Assembly (NCBI RefSeq): GCF_000559025.1
Contig: NZ_JAAN01000010.1
Coordinates: 1 to 64,000, forward strand
Source of the DNA: Luteimonas huabeiensis HB2
GTDB taxonomy: Bacteria > Pseudomonadota > Gammaproteobacteria > Xanthomonadales > Xanthomonadaceae
Direction of reading: 5' to 3'
Length of the DNA: 64,000 nt
Shown: positions 33,874-41,638 of the stretch, piece by piece
Position numbering within the stretch: the stretch's first letter is position 1
Layout: every line of letters begins with the position of its first letter
Notes under the pieces: generated by a model
The model's database searches: none
Told to the model about the DNA's origin: nothing
Seen by the model: only the letters and a program-made list of their open reading frames with translations
Program-made: the position numbers and the translations under genes

Positions 33874-35193
33874 TCATACCATGTCGAAGCGTTCGGAGTA
33901 GAGGTTCCTCGCCGGCACGCCGCGCGCCAGCAGCGCCGGCTCCACCGCGTCGGCCATCGGTTCTGGACCGCAGAGGTAGCAGTGCATGCGCGCCACCTCG
34001 CCGGGCAGGCAGCGCTCGAGCAGGGCCGCATCGACGTGCCCGGTCTCGCCGGTCCAGTCCTCGGGCGGCGCCTCCAGCACGTGGATCACGGTCAGCGGCA
34101 GGCGCGCGGCGAGCGCGTCGAGCTCCTCGCGGGCGATGGCCTCGTCCAGGTTGAGGTTGGCGTAGACCAGCCACAGCGGCTCGCGCACGCCGCGCGCGGC
34201 CGCGGTGCGCAGCATCGACAGGAACGGCGTGATGCCCACGCCGCCGGCGACGAACACCGCGCCTTCGGGCGAGCGGCCGGGCACCCAGGTGAACACCCCG
34301 TAGGGGCCTTCGACGAAGGCGCGCGCGCCCGGCGCGAGGTCGCGCAGGCCGCCGGTGAAGTCGCCGAGCGCCTTGATCGTGAAGCGCAGCTCGCGCTCGC
34401 CGGCGGCCGATGCGATCGAGAACGGATGCTGCTGCAGCCGCCAGGGCGTCTCGCCCAGCGTCAGCCAGGCGAACTGTCCCGGCGCGAAGCGCAGGCCGTC
34501 GTGCCCCTCGGGCGACAGGCGCAGGGTGACCGCGTCGCCCGGCTCCGGTTCCACCGCCGCCACCCGCCACGGCCGTCGCCGCAGCCGCCACGGCCGCAGC
34601 AGCCGCGTCTCCAGCGCCAGCCACAGCGCGGCGCCGACGGCGGCCGCCAGCGCGCCCTTCTTCCACAGCGGCTGGGTGTAGTGATCGACCAGCAGCGCGT
34701 GGCCCAGGCCCAGGCCCACCACGCACAGCGCGAGCGCCCCGTGCAGCAGGCGCCAGCGCTCGTAGGAGAGCCCGAAACGCTCGCGCCAGAGCGAGGTCGC
34801 GACCAGCAGGCTGGCCGCCAGCAGCACCGCCCACAGCGACAGCGCGCGCAGCAGCCCGGCGCGCGGATCGAGGTAGGCGAGCAGCGCCGGATCGGCGGCG
34901 AACATCGTCAACGGATGGGCCAGCACCAGCGCCCACGCGAACAGGCCGGCGCGGCGGTGGAACTGCAGCAGGTCGTCCTGGCCGAGCCCGCGCGCGAACC
35001 AGCGCTGGCGCCCGGAGACCACCGACTGCGCGGCCAGCATGCCCAGGCCGAGGAAGCCGAGCATCGCCCCGGTCTCCTTCAGCCGCGCGCGCGCCGCCGG
35101 CGTCTCGCCCGACAGCGCCACCGCCATCGGCAGCAGCGCCAGCGCCATGTAGGCCAGCATCCAGCCCCAGAAGCGCAACCAGCCGAGGTTCAT
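33874..35193 (-). CDS. Ferric-reductase-like membrane flavoprotein
   Basis: The 439-residue oxidoreductase has an N-terminal ferric-reductase-like membrane domain of six or so helices (about 1-205, with paired His in FHRRAGLFAWALVLAHPL and LLHGALALCVVGLGLGHALL as haem ligands). A ferredoxin-reductase-type FAD domain follows (about 215-310; QHPFSIASAA binds FAD), then a NAD(P) domain (GGVGITPFLSMLRTA, YLCGPEPMADAVEPAL). It would move electrons from NAD(P)H through FAD and haem b across the inner membrane to metal or oxygen. The start overlaps the ctaG-like stop by four bases, so the two are coupled. Confidence 0.88.
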   Translation of the reverse strand: MNLGWLRFWGWMLAYMALALLPMAVALSGETPAARARLKETGAMLGFLGLGMLAAQSVVSGRQRWFARGLGQDDLLQFHRRAGLFAWALVLAHPLTMFAADPALLAYLDPRAGLLRALSLWAVLLAASLLVATSLWRERFGLSYERWRLLHGALALCVVGLGLGHALLVDHYTQPLWKKGALAAAVGAALWLALETRLLRPWRLRRRPWRVAAVEPEPGDAVTLRLSPEGHDGLRFAPGQFAWLTLGETPWRLQQHPFSIASAAGERELRFTIKALGDFTGGLRDLAPGARAFVEGPYGVFTWVPGRSPEGAVFVAGGVGITPFLSMLRTAAARGVREPLWLVYANLNLDEAIAREELDALAARLPLTVIHVLEAPPEDWTGETGHVDAALLERCLPGEVARMHCYLCGPEPMADAVEPALLARGVPARNLYSERFDMV

Positions 35194-36095
35194 CGCGGCG
35201 CGCTCGCGCGCGGCGCCCGCCGCTCGATCCGCCGCAGGCCCTGCCGCATCAGCCACAGCGCGCCGACCAGGTACGGGATGCAGCTCGGCACCCACATCAG
35301 GATGCCGGCCAGTTGCTGGTCGGCGAGCGCATCCAGGCCCAGCTGCGGTGCGCGCACGGCATAGAGGGGATACAGCGCGCGCGATGCGAAGGTCAGCAGC
35401 GCGCCGAGAAAGCCCATCTGCATCATCACCGCCAGCAGCGCCACCACCGCGCCGCCGGCGCCGGTGGCCGGGTCGCGCAGGCGGCGCCAGGCCGCGGCCC
35501 AGAACCACACGCCGGCGAGCAGGAAGGTGACGTGCATGAGGTGGTGCAGGGCCTCGTCGGCGAGTACCGCCTCCAGCGCCGCGGGCAGGTGCCAGACCCA
35601 CATCACCGCGCTGTGGGCGATGGCCGCGGCCGCCAGCCAGCCCGAGGCGCGCGCCAGCGGCCGCTGCAGGACGCGGTGCAGCGCACCGGACCAGCGCCGC
35701 GGCAGCGCGTACGCGGCCACCGCGAACGGCTTGCCGGCCAGCACCAGCGGCGGCACCACCGCCAGCAGCAGCATGTGCTGGGCCATGTGTGCGGCCAGCG
35801 ACCACGCGCCCAGCGCGTCCAGCGGCCAGATCGCGGCCAGCGCCATCGCCGCCATGCCGGCCCAGAACGCCAGCGCGCCGGCCATGCCCACGCCGTGGCC
35901 GCGCCCGGCCTGCGACCACAGCCGCGCCAGGCCCACGGCGTACAGCGCCGCCAGCAGCGCGAAGGGCAGCAGCACGGCCGGCGACAGCGTCCACGCCTCG
36001 GCCAGCGCGGGCGGGTGCGCGGCATGCGCGCCGTGCGCGCGCGCCGCGCCGGGCAGCGACAGCAGGAGCAACGGCACGGCGGGGCGGATGCGCAT
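35190..36095 (-). CDS. ctaG: Cytochrome c oxidase assembly factor CtaG (caa3 type)
   Basis: The 301-residue membrane protein is of the caa3_CtaG family, needed for assembly of the CuB/haem a3 centre in caa3-like oxidases. It has a signal-like start (MRIRPAVPLLLLSLPGAARAHGAHAAH). About seven helices follow, with conserved HMAQHMLLLAVVPPLVLAGKPF and HHLMHVTFLLAGVWFWA, where the His residues may bind copper, and DQQLAGILMWVPSCIPYLVGAL near the end. It sits about 1 kb from the cytochrome oxidase operon, in line with its role. Confidence 0.88.
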   Translation of the reverse strand: MRIRPAVPLLLLSLPGAARAHGAHAAHPPALAEAWTLSPAVLLPFALLAALYAVGLARLWSQAGRGHGVGMAGALAFWAGMAAMALAAIWPLDALGAWSLAAHMAQHMLLLAVVPPLVLAGKPFAVAAYALPRRWSGALHRVLQRPLARASGWLAAAAIAHSAVMWVWHLPAALEAVLADEALHHLMHVTFLLAGVWFWAAAWRRLRDPATGAGGAVVALLAVMMQMGFLGALLTFASRALYPLYAVRAPQLGLDALADQQLAGILMWVPSCIPYLVGALWLMRQGLRRIERRAPRASAPR

Positions 36096-36192
36096 GCCGG
36101 CACGCTAGCAAGCCCCCTGCCTGCGTCGTGTCTACACATGCGCCGCGCGCGCGCTCGCTTAGGCTGGCCTGCGGCGGTTCGCGGAGGCGCGC

Positions 36193-36669
36193 GTGTACTT
36201 CTGGCTCAAGGTCTTCCACATCGCGGCGATGGCCATCTGGTTCACCGGCCTGTTCTTCCTGCCGCGGCTGTTCGCCGCCCACCGGCGCGGCGGCGGGGAC
36301 GCCGCGCCCGGCTACTTCAACCCGGTCGCCAACACCGTGTTCCTCTGGCTGGCCACGCCCGCGGCCATCGTCACCATCGCGCTCGGCCTGGCCCTGATCG
36401 CCTATCGCCCCGACGGCGCCTGGCTGGTGCTGAAGCTCGCCACGGTCGCGGTGGCGGTGCTGTTCCACCTGTACTTCGGCCTGCTGCTGTACGAACTGGG
36501 CAAGGGCAACGACCGCCACGGCCCGCTGTTCTACCGCGTCCTCGGCTGGGTGCCGCTGCTGCTGCTGCTGGGCATCGCCGCGCTGACCGCCGGCAAGCCG
36601 CGCACCGTCGGCGACCTGCCGCCGCCGCCGTCGCACGCGCCGCGCGACGGCGGCGCGGCGCTACCATGA
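36193..36669 (+). CDS. HemJ/CopD-like membrane protein
   Basis: The 158-residue protein has four helices. It opens YFWLKVFHIAAMAIWFTGLFFLPRLFAAHR, the pattern of HemJ-type protoporphyrinogen oxidases (UPF0093) and CopD-like proteins, with the His of helix 1 kept. A second His lies in LFHLYFGLLLYELGKG. It may oxidise protoporphyrinogen in haem synthesis, or it may be a plain CopD-family membrane protein. The GTG start at 36193 is supported by CGGAGG five bases upstream. Its neighbours serve haem-copper oxidase assembly, which favours the haem reading. Confidence 0.75.
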   Translation: MYFWLKVFHIAAMAIWFTGLFFLPRLFAAHRRGGGDAAPGYFNPVANTVFLWLATPAAIVTIALGLALIAYRPDGAWLVLKLATVAVAVLFHLYFGLLLYELGKGNDRHGPLFYRVLGWVPLLLLLGIAALTAGKPRTVGDLPPPPSHAPRDGGAALP

Positions 36670-36699
36670 GCGTCCATCCCGATCGTCGCCGCGCTTGCC

Positions 36700-37077
36700 A
36701 TGCGTCCGAACCGTCCGATCCTCGCCGCCGCGCTGGCGGTCGCGCTGCCGCTCTGCGCGTTCTCGCAGGAGCGCGACTGGATCCTCAGCGGTGCGGAGCT
36801 GGCGCGCGCGCTGGAGGGCGACTTCGCGCCCGAAGCGTCGGGTGATCCGGAGCTGCGGCGCCGCCTGTCGCGCGAGCGCGGGCTGTCCTACGTGCAGGGC
36901 GTGGCGGACCTGACGCGCGGCACGCGCTGGTGCGGGCAGATCAAGCCGCACGAACTGGCCGACCGGGCGTACGCGCACCTGCGCGAGCTGCCGCCCGCGC
37001 GCCTGGAAGGCAACGCCGCGGCGCTGGCGGTCGAGGCGCTGGCGGCGCATTTCCCCTGCGAAGCGGCGCCGCGATAG
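36700..37077 (+). CDS. Rap1a/Tai-family exported protein
   Basis: This 125-residue protein has a signal peptide (MRPNRPILAAALAVALPLCAFSQ). The mature part follows the Rap1a/Tai pattern: ILSGAELARALEGD, YVQGVADLTRGTRWCGQIKP, LADRAYAHLRELPPARLEGNAAALAVEALAAHFPC. Known members neutralise type VI secretion amidase effectors. Here only two of the usual Cys residues (GTRWC and HFPC) remain and no effector gene is adjacent, so it may be an orphan immunity protein or do another periplasmic job. It starts 30 bases after the HemJ-like gene and may be transcribed with it. Confidence 0.65.
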   Translation: MRPNRPILAAALAVALPLCAFSQERDWILSGAELARALEGDFAPEASGDPELRRRLSRERGLSYVQGVADLTRGTRWCGQIKPHELADRAYAHLRELPPARLEGNAAALAVEALAAHFPCEAAPR

Positions 37078-37080
37078 TCC

Positions 37081-37614
37081 TCACTCCGCCGGCGGCCTGT
37101 CCTCGGCCTCGTGCGCGTGCGGATTGTCGTCGTCGCCGTAGACGCCGATGCCGTGGCGGAAGCTCAGCGTGCCGCCGAGCCAGCCGGCGATCATCACCAG
37201 CAGCAGCATCAGGCCCGACTGCAGCACGCCCCAGGGCCAGACCGCGGCGACCGGGTCCGGCGCGCGCAGCCACACGCCCAGCCCGGCCACGGCCAGCAGC
37301 ATCACCGCGACGATGAAGTGGTTCCAGGCCGAAACGTGGCGGCGCACGACGCGGATCAGGAACATGTCGGCGGTGCCGATCGCGCCGGCGAGCAGGCCGA
37401 CGGCCAGGCCGACGGCGTTCATCCAGTAGGCGGTCTGCGCCCAGAACGGCTGCTGCAGCCACAGCGACAACAGGTCGGCCGGCAGCACCAGCGACAGCAG
37501 CGCGATCGGGTAGACCACCAGCATCGGGTGCAGCGGGTGCTTGGCGATGGCCATCCGGCTGCGCACCGAATGGCTGACGGTCTTCGGCTTGGGCGGCTCC
37601 AGGCGGCGTCTCAT
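37081..37614 (-). CDS. DUF2231 membrane protein at the end of the oxidase operon
   Basis: The 177-residue protein has four membrane helices. The conserved opening KHPLHPMLVVYPIALLSLVLPADLLSLW places His residues at the start of helix 1, as in DUF2231, and WNHFIVAVMLLAVAGLGVWL holds another His. Such proteins are predicted haem- or redox-linked membrane components. The ATG overlaps the upstream gene by four bases, so it belongs to the cytochrome oxidase operon (coxB, coxAC fusion, 128-residue protein, this gene). Its exact role is unknown. Confidence 0.8.
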   Translation of the reverse strand: MRRRLEPPKPKTVSHSVRSRMAIAKHPLHPMLVVYPIALLSLVLPADLLSLWLQQPFWAQTAYWMNAVGLAVGLLAGAIGTADMFLIRVVRRHVSAWNHFIVAVMLLAVAGLGVWLRAPDPVAAVWPWGVLQSGLMLLLVMIAGWLGGTLSFRHGIGVYGDDDNPHAHEAEDRPPAE

Positions 37615-37997
37615 CGGGCGCAGGGCGGCAGCATGAGGATGGGCAGGGCGGTGAACGCGACCGTGATCGCGGCCAGCACCGCGGCGAGCGCGGCGACCGC
37701 GGTGGCGAAGCGGCGGCGGCGTCCGTCGGCATCGGGGCGGGGATCGGCCCTGGCGGCGCGCCAGGCGCGCTGCGCGCGCAGGCCCAGCCAGGCGATGGCG
37801 GCCAGCGCCAGCGCGGTCAGCGCGACCAGCAGCCAGCTCGCCGCTTCCGCCTCCACGCCGGCGATGGCCATCCGGCGGCGCAGCCAGCCTTCGCCGCAGG
37901 CCAGGCCCTGCAGGCTGTAGACGACCGCGAAGTGCAGTGCCCACACCGCCAGCGGCGCGGCGATCCCGGACAGGCGCTGGGGCGAGAGCGCGCGCAT
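37611..37997 (-). CDS. Small membrane protein of the cytochrome oxidase operon
   Basis: The 128-residue product has three hydrophobic helices (about residues 11-33, 50-72, 100-122) separated by basic loops, and Cys residues in GLACGEGW and LPPCAR. The start codon shares one base with the stop of the fused oxidase subunit gene (TGATG), so translation is coupled. Similar short membrane proteins occur beside caa3/aa3 oxidase genes. It might stabilise the complex, but I know of no assigned function. Confidence 0.7.
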   Translation of the reverse strand: MRALSPQRLSGIAAPLAVWALHFAVVYSLQGLACGEGWLRRRMAIAGVEAEAASWLLVALTALALAAIAWLGLRAQRAWRAARADPRPDADGRRRRFATAVAALAAVLAAITVAFTALPILMLPPCAR

Positions 37998-40531
37998 CAG
38001 ATCGCCCTCGGGAACAGGTGGATCACGATCCACGCCACCGCGCCGATGCCGACCGTGTAGCGCCAGAAGCCGGCCGCCACCCGCGCTTCCAGCGGGCGCT
38101 CGGCGCGGACGAAGCCGGCGCGCGCGCGCGCGGCCACGAACAGCGAGATCAGCGCGGCGATCGCCACGTGCACGAGCTGGAAGCCGGCCAGCGTCCACAC
38201 CACCGAGGCGTAGGCGTGCGCCTGCGGCGCGCCGACCGGCCCGGCCAGGGCCCAGGCGTGGGCGCCGACGAAGGCCGCGCCCAGCGCGGCGGCGGCCAGG
38301 TGCGGCGCCGCGATCGTCGCCGGCGACGGGGCGCGCACCGCGCGGCCGGCCCAGGCCGCCGCGGCCGCGAGCGCGCCCAGCAGCGCCAGCGCCAGCAGCG
38401 GCGGGCCCCAGGGCCCCACCGCGATGCCCGCCGGCGGCCAGGCCGGCGTGCCCAGCCAGAGATAGAAGTAGGCGAACACCAGCGAGGCGAACAGCGAGCC
38501 GTCGATCAGCAGCGCGATCACCAGCGCCCACCAGCCCGGCGCGTTGCGGCAGGCGTACTGCGAGGGCAGCGTGAGGCCGCGGCCGGCGTCGATGCGCAGC
38601 GGCGCGTGGCGATCGCCGGTGGTCCAGGCCCAGGCGCCGAACAGCGCCAGCAGCGGCGCCAGCATCAGCGCCGCGCCCCAGTAAAGCTTGGCGATGAAGC
38701 AGGCCAGCAAGGCGGCGATGGCCAGCGCCGACAGCAGCGGCAGCCAGGTGGAGCTCGACACGCGGATCACCTGCTCGGGTTCGGCACCGAGCATGCTGGT
38801 GCCGAGCACTTCGCGGCGGCCGTCGCGCGGATCGCCGAGCAGGCCGTCGGTGCGCGCGCACTCGTCGGCCAGCGCCGGCCGCGACCACAGCGGGTAGCGG
38901 TCGTCGACGATCGGCACGGAGGCGAAGTTGTACTGCGGGACCGGCCAGGACAGCGCCCATTCCAGCGTGCCGGCCTCCCAGGGATTGCGCTGCGCGGCGC
39001 GGTGGCCCAGGCGGAAGCTCAGCGCCACGTCGACCAGGATCGCGACCATGCCCACCGCCAGCAGGAAGCCGGCCGCGGTGGAGAGCAGGTTGAGCCATTC
39101 CACGCCGAGGTCGAGCGGGTAGGTGTACACGCGCCGCGGCAGGCCCAGCAGGCCGGTCAGGTGCATCGGCAGGAAGGCGAGGTTGAAGCCGACGAAGACC
39201 ATCCAGAACGCGCTGCGGCCCAGGCTTTCCGACGGCATGCGTCCGGAGGCCAGCGGCAGCCAGTAGTAGAGGCCGGCGAACATCGGGAACATCAGCCCGC
39301 CGATCAGCACGTAGTGCAGGTGGGCGACCACGAAGTGGGTGTCGTGGGCCTGCCAGTCGAAGGGCACGAAGGCCAGCATGACGCCGGTCAGCCCGCCCAG
39401 CACGAAGACGAAGAAGAACCCGGCCAGGTGCAGCATCGGCAGCCGCAGCCAGGGCCGTCCGGCCCACAGGGTGGCGATCCAGGCGAAGGTCTGGATGCCC
39501 ATGGGGATCGCCACCGCCATGCTCGCCGCGCTGAAGAACGCCAGCGCCAGCAGCGGGATGCCGACGGTGAACATGTGGTGCACCCACAGCCCGAAGCTGA
39601 GGAAGCCGGTGCCCACGATCGCCAGCACGATCCAGGTGTAGCCCACGATCGGGCGGCGGGCGAAGGTGGCCACCAGCATCGACACCACGCCCGCCGCCGG
39701 CAGGAAGATGATGTAGACCTCCGGGTGGCCGAACAGCCAGAACAGGTGCTGCCACAGCAGCGGGTCGCCGCCGCGCGGCACGTCGAAGAACGCGAAGTCG
39801 AACGCGCGCTGGATCTCCAGCAGCACGCTGGCCAGGATCAGCGGCGGGAAGCCGAACGCGATCATGAAGGCCATGACCAGGATCGCCCAGCAGAACAGCG
39901 GCATGCGCTGGATGCCCATGCCGGGCGCGCGGGTGAGCAGGATCGCCACGATCAGCTCCACCGCCGCGGTGACCGCCGCGATCTCGGCGAAGGTCACCCC
40001 GATCAGCCAGAAGTCGGCGCCCAGGCCGGGCGAATAGGTCGCGTCGGTCAGCGGCACGTACATGAACCAGCCGCCGTCGGGCGCGGCGCCGAACAGGAAG
40101 CTCGAATACAGGAACAGCCCCCCGAACAGGTAGCACCACCAGCCGAACGCGGACATGCGCGGGAACGGCAGGTCGCGCGCGCCGAGCATCTTCGGCACCA
40201 GGTACATCGCGAAGCCTTCCATGATCGGCACCGCGAACAGGAACATCATCGTGGTGCCGTGCATGGTCACGAACTGGTTGTAGCGCTCGGGATCAAGCAC
40301 CTCCAGGCCGGGCCAGGCGAGCTGCAGGCGGATGAACATCGACAGCATGCCGCCGACCAGCAGGAAGGCGAAGCCGGTGACGATGAAGCGCATCGCGATG
40401 GTGCCGTGGTTGACCGCGGTGAGCTGGCCGGCCAGCCCGGGGGCGTTGGCCCAGATGCGCGCCAGCGCCTGCAGGCGGCGGCGGTTCTCGCCCTCGTCGA
40501 TGCGGCCCGGGCCGTGCGCGGCGGTGGTCAT
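37997..40531 (-). CDS. Cytochrome c oxidase, fused subunits I and III
   Basis: This 844-residue haem-copper oxidase joins subunit I (about residues 1-560) to subunit III (about 640-844), as in caa3-type enzymes with CtaD-CtaE fusions. Subunit I keeps all metal ligands: a haem-a His in TMHGTTMMF, GHPEVYIIFLP (CuB His and cross-linked Tyr), VHHMFTVG (two CuB His), and HDTHFVVAHLHYV (haem a3 and haem a His). The III part starts near NAPGWWALVIALLIDGSLFASLVFAYFYLW and ends FWRYTVGIGAVAWIVIHLFPRAI. It reduces oxygen to water and pumps protons. It overlaps coxB by four bases upstream and shares one base with the downstream gene. Confidence 0.93.
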   Translation of the reverse strand: MTTAAHGPGRIDEGENRRRLQALARIWANAPGLAGQLTAVNHGTIAMRFIVTGFAFLLVGGMLSMFIRLQLAWPGLEVLDPERYNQFVTMHGTTMMFLFAVPIMEGFAMYLVPKMLGARDLPFPRMSAFGWWCYLFGGLFLYSSFLFGAAPDGGWFMYVPLTDATYSPGLGADFWLIGVTFAEIAAVTAAVELIVAILLTRAPGMGIQRMPLFCWAILVMAFMIAFGFPPLILASVLLEIQRAFDFAFFDVPRGGDPLLWQHLFWLFGHPEVYIIFLPAAGVVSMLVATFARRPIVGYTWIVLAIVGTGFLSFGLWVHHMFTVGIPLLALAFFSAASMAVAIPMGIQTFAWIATLWAGRPWLRLPMLHLAGFFFVFVLGGLTGVMLAFVPFDWQAHDTHFVVAHLHYVLIGGLMFPMFAGLYYWLPLASGRMPSESLGRSAFWMVFVGFNLAFLPMHLTGLLGLPRRVYTYPLDLGVEWLNLLSTAAGFLLAVGMVAILVDVALSFRLGHRAAQRNPWEAGTLEWALSWPVPQYNFASVPIVDDRYPLWSRPALADECARTDGLLGDPRDGRREVLGTSMLGAEPEQVIRVSSSTWLPLLSALAIAALLACFIAKLYWGAALMLAPLLALFGAWAWTTGDRHAPLRIDAGRGLTLPSQYACRNAPGWWALVIALLIDGSLFASLVFAYFYLWLGTPAWPPAGIAVGPWGPPLLALALLGALAAAAAWAGRAVRAPSPATIAAPHLAAAALGAAFVGAHAWALAGPVGAPQAHAYASVVWTLAGFQLVHVAIAALISLFVAARARAGFVRAERPLEARVAAGFWRYTVGIGAVAWIVIHLFPRAI

Positions 40532-41253
40532 GGCGCGGGCGCCTGCGCGCCGCCGGCCTCGCGCCAGGCCCGCCACTCGGCGGGCGCCAGCACCTGCACC
40601 CCGAACGCCATCCGGGTGTGCTCCAGGCCGCAGAACTCCGCGCACTGCCCGCGCAGCGGGCGGCCGCCGTCGTCGTCGGCGCGCAGCCGCAGCAGGTTGA
40701 CGCGGCCGGGAACGGCATCGACCTTGCCGCCCAGCCGCGGGATCCAGAAGCTGTGCACCACGTCCTCGCTCAGCACGCGGAACTCCACCATCTCGCCGCG
40801 CGGCAGGTACAGCGCATCGAAGCTGCGCGCGAGCACGGTGCCGGCGTCGTCGAGGTAGCGGAACTCCCAGGCCCACTGCCTGGCGACCACCTCGATCGCG
40901 TGGTCGGGGCGCTGGCCGAGGCCGGTCACGCGACCGCTGGTCGCGGTGCCCCAGGCCAGCAGCGCGACCAGCGCGATCGTCGGCAGCACCAGGCCGCCGG
41001 CGACGATCAGCCGCTGCGGCTCGCGCAGCGCGCGGGTGTTGCGCCCGCGCAGCAGCGCGTAGACGACGAAGCCCATCACCAGCAGCCAGATCGCGGCGGC
41101 GCCGCCGGCCATCAGCCACCAGGTGCGGGCGATGGCCTCGGCGGCGGGGCCGGCGGGATCGAGGGTGGACTGCGGCCCGTGGCGGCAGCCCGCGAGCGCC
41201 AGCGCGGCGGCGATGGCGGCCGCGTCGTGGAAAGAACCTGCTGGTCGCCGCAT
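40528..41253 (-). CDS. Cytochrome c oxidase subunit II
   Basis: The 241-residue subunit II carries the CuA electron-entry site: RGQCAEFCGLEHTRMAF gives Cys, Cys, His and Met, and VVHSFWIPRLGGKVDAVPGR gives the other His. A lipoprotein-type signal (ALALAGC) and two helices at about residues 45-70 and 80-105 anchor it, with WAWEFRYLDD preceding the cupredoxin fold. There is no C-terminal cytochrome c domain, unlike true caa3 enzymes. The ATG 41253 is chosen (a GGAGG lies about 12 bases upstream); an ATG at 41286 is also possible. It is the first gene of the operon. Confidence 0.9.
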   Translation of the reverse strand: MRRPAGSFHDAAAIAAALALAGCRHGPQSTLDPAGPAAEAIARTWWLMAGGAAAIWLLVMGFVVYALLRGRNTRALREPQRLIVAGGLVLPTIALVALLAWGTATSGRVTGLGQRPDHAIEVVARQWAWEFRYLDDAGTVLARSFDALYLPRGEMVEFRVLSEDVVHSFWIPRLGGKVDAVPGRVNLLRLRADDDGGRPLRGQCAEFCGLEHTRMAFGVQVLAPAEWRAWREAGGAQAPAP

Positions 41254-41430
41254 CGTGCTGCCGTGTCCTCCTGCCGTGCTTCGCATGGGGGCCCCGCGCG
41301 TCCGGATGGACGACGCGAGATCCACGCTAGCGATGCCGCGGGGCAGGCGGCGTGAATGCGATGCGCGTCGGCGGCGCCGGCGCGATAAGATGAACGGGTC
41401 GCGCACCGCGATGGAAACGGGGGCCACGCC

Positions 41431-41628
41431 ATGCATCTCAACGACGTCACCTGGATCCTGGTGGTGCTGCTGATCGCGGTCCCGGTGCTGATCGTCGCGG
41501 CGCTGCGCTTCGCCTTCCGCCATCGCGGCGGGATCGGCACCGGCATCGGCGGGGCGATCTTCGTGACCCTGTGCTGGGCGACGGCGCTGGCGATCATCCT
41601 GTACCGGGTCGGCGTCTTCGGCCGGTAG
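41431..41628 (+). CDS. Small two-helix membrane protein
   Basis: The 65-residue protein opens MHLNDVTWILVVLLIAVPVLIVAALRF and has a second helix GGAIFVTLCWATALAIILY. The connecting loop is basic (RHRGGIGTGIGG). The reading is clean, with a G-rich stretch before the ATG. It is divergent from the oxidase operon, separated by 177 bases without recognised control sites, and convergent with gltS. Function unknown. Confidence 0.6.
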   Translation: MHLNDVTWILVVLLIAVPVLIVAALRFAFRHRGGIGTGIGGAIFVTLCWATALAIILYRVGVFGR

Positions 41629-41638
41629 CGGCGCGACG

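Noticed and set aside
37937-40858. Long plus-strand frame with coiled-coil-like composition across the oxidase operon
   Set aside because: It mirrors the fused oxidase gene on the minus strand; His/Gln/Arg-rich translation is typical of antisense of membrane-protein codons in GC-rich DNA.
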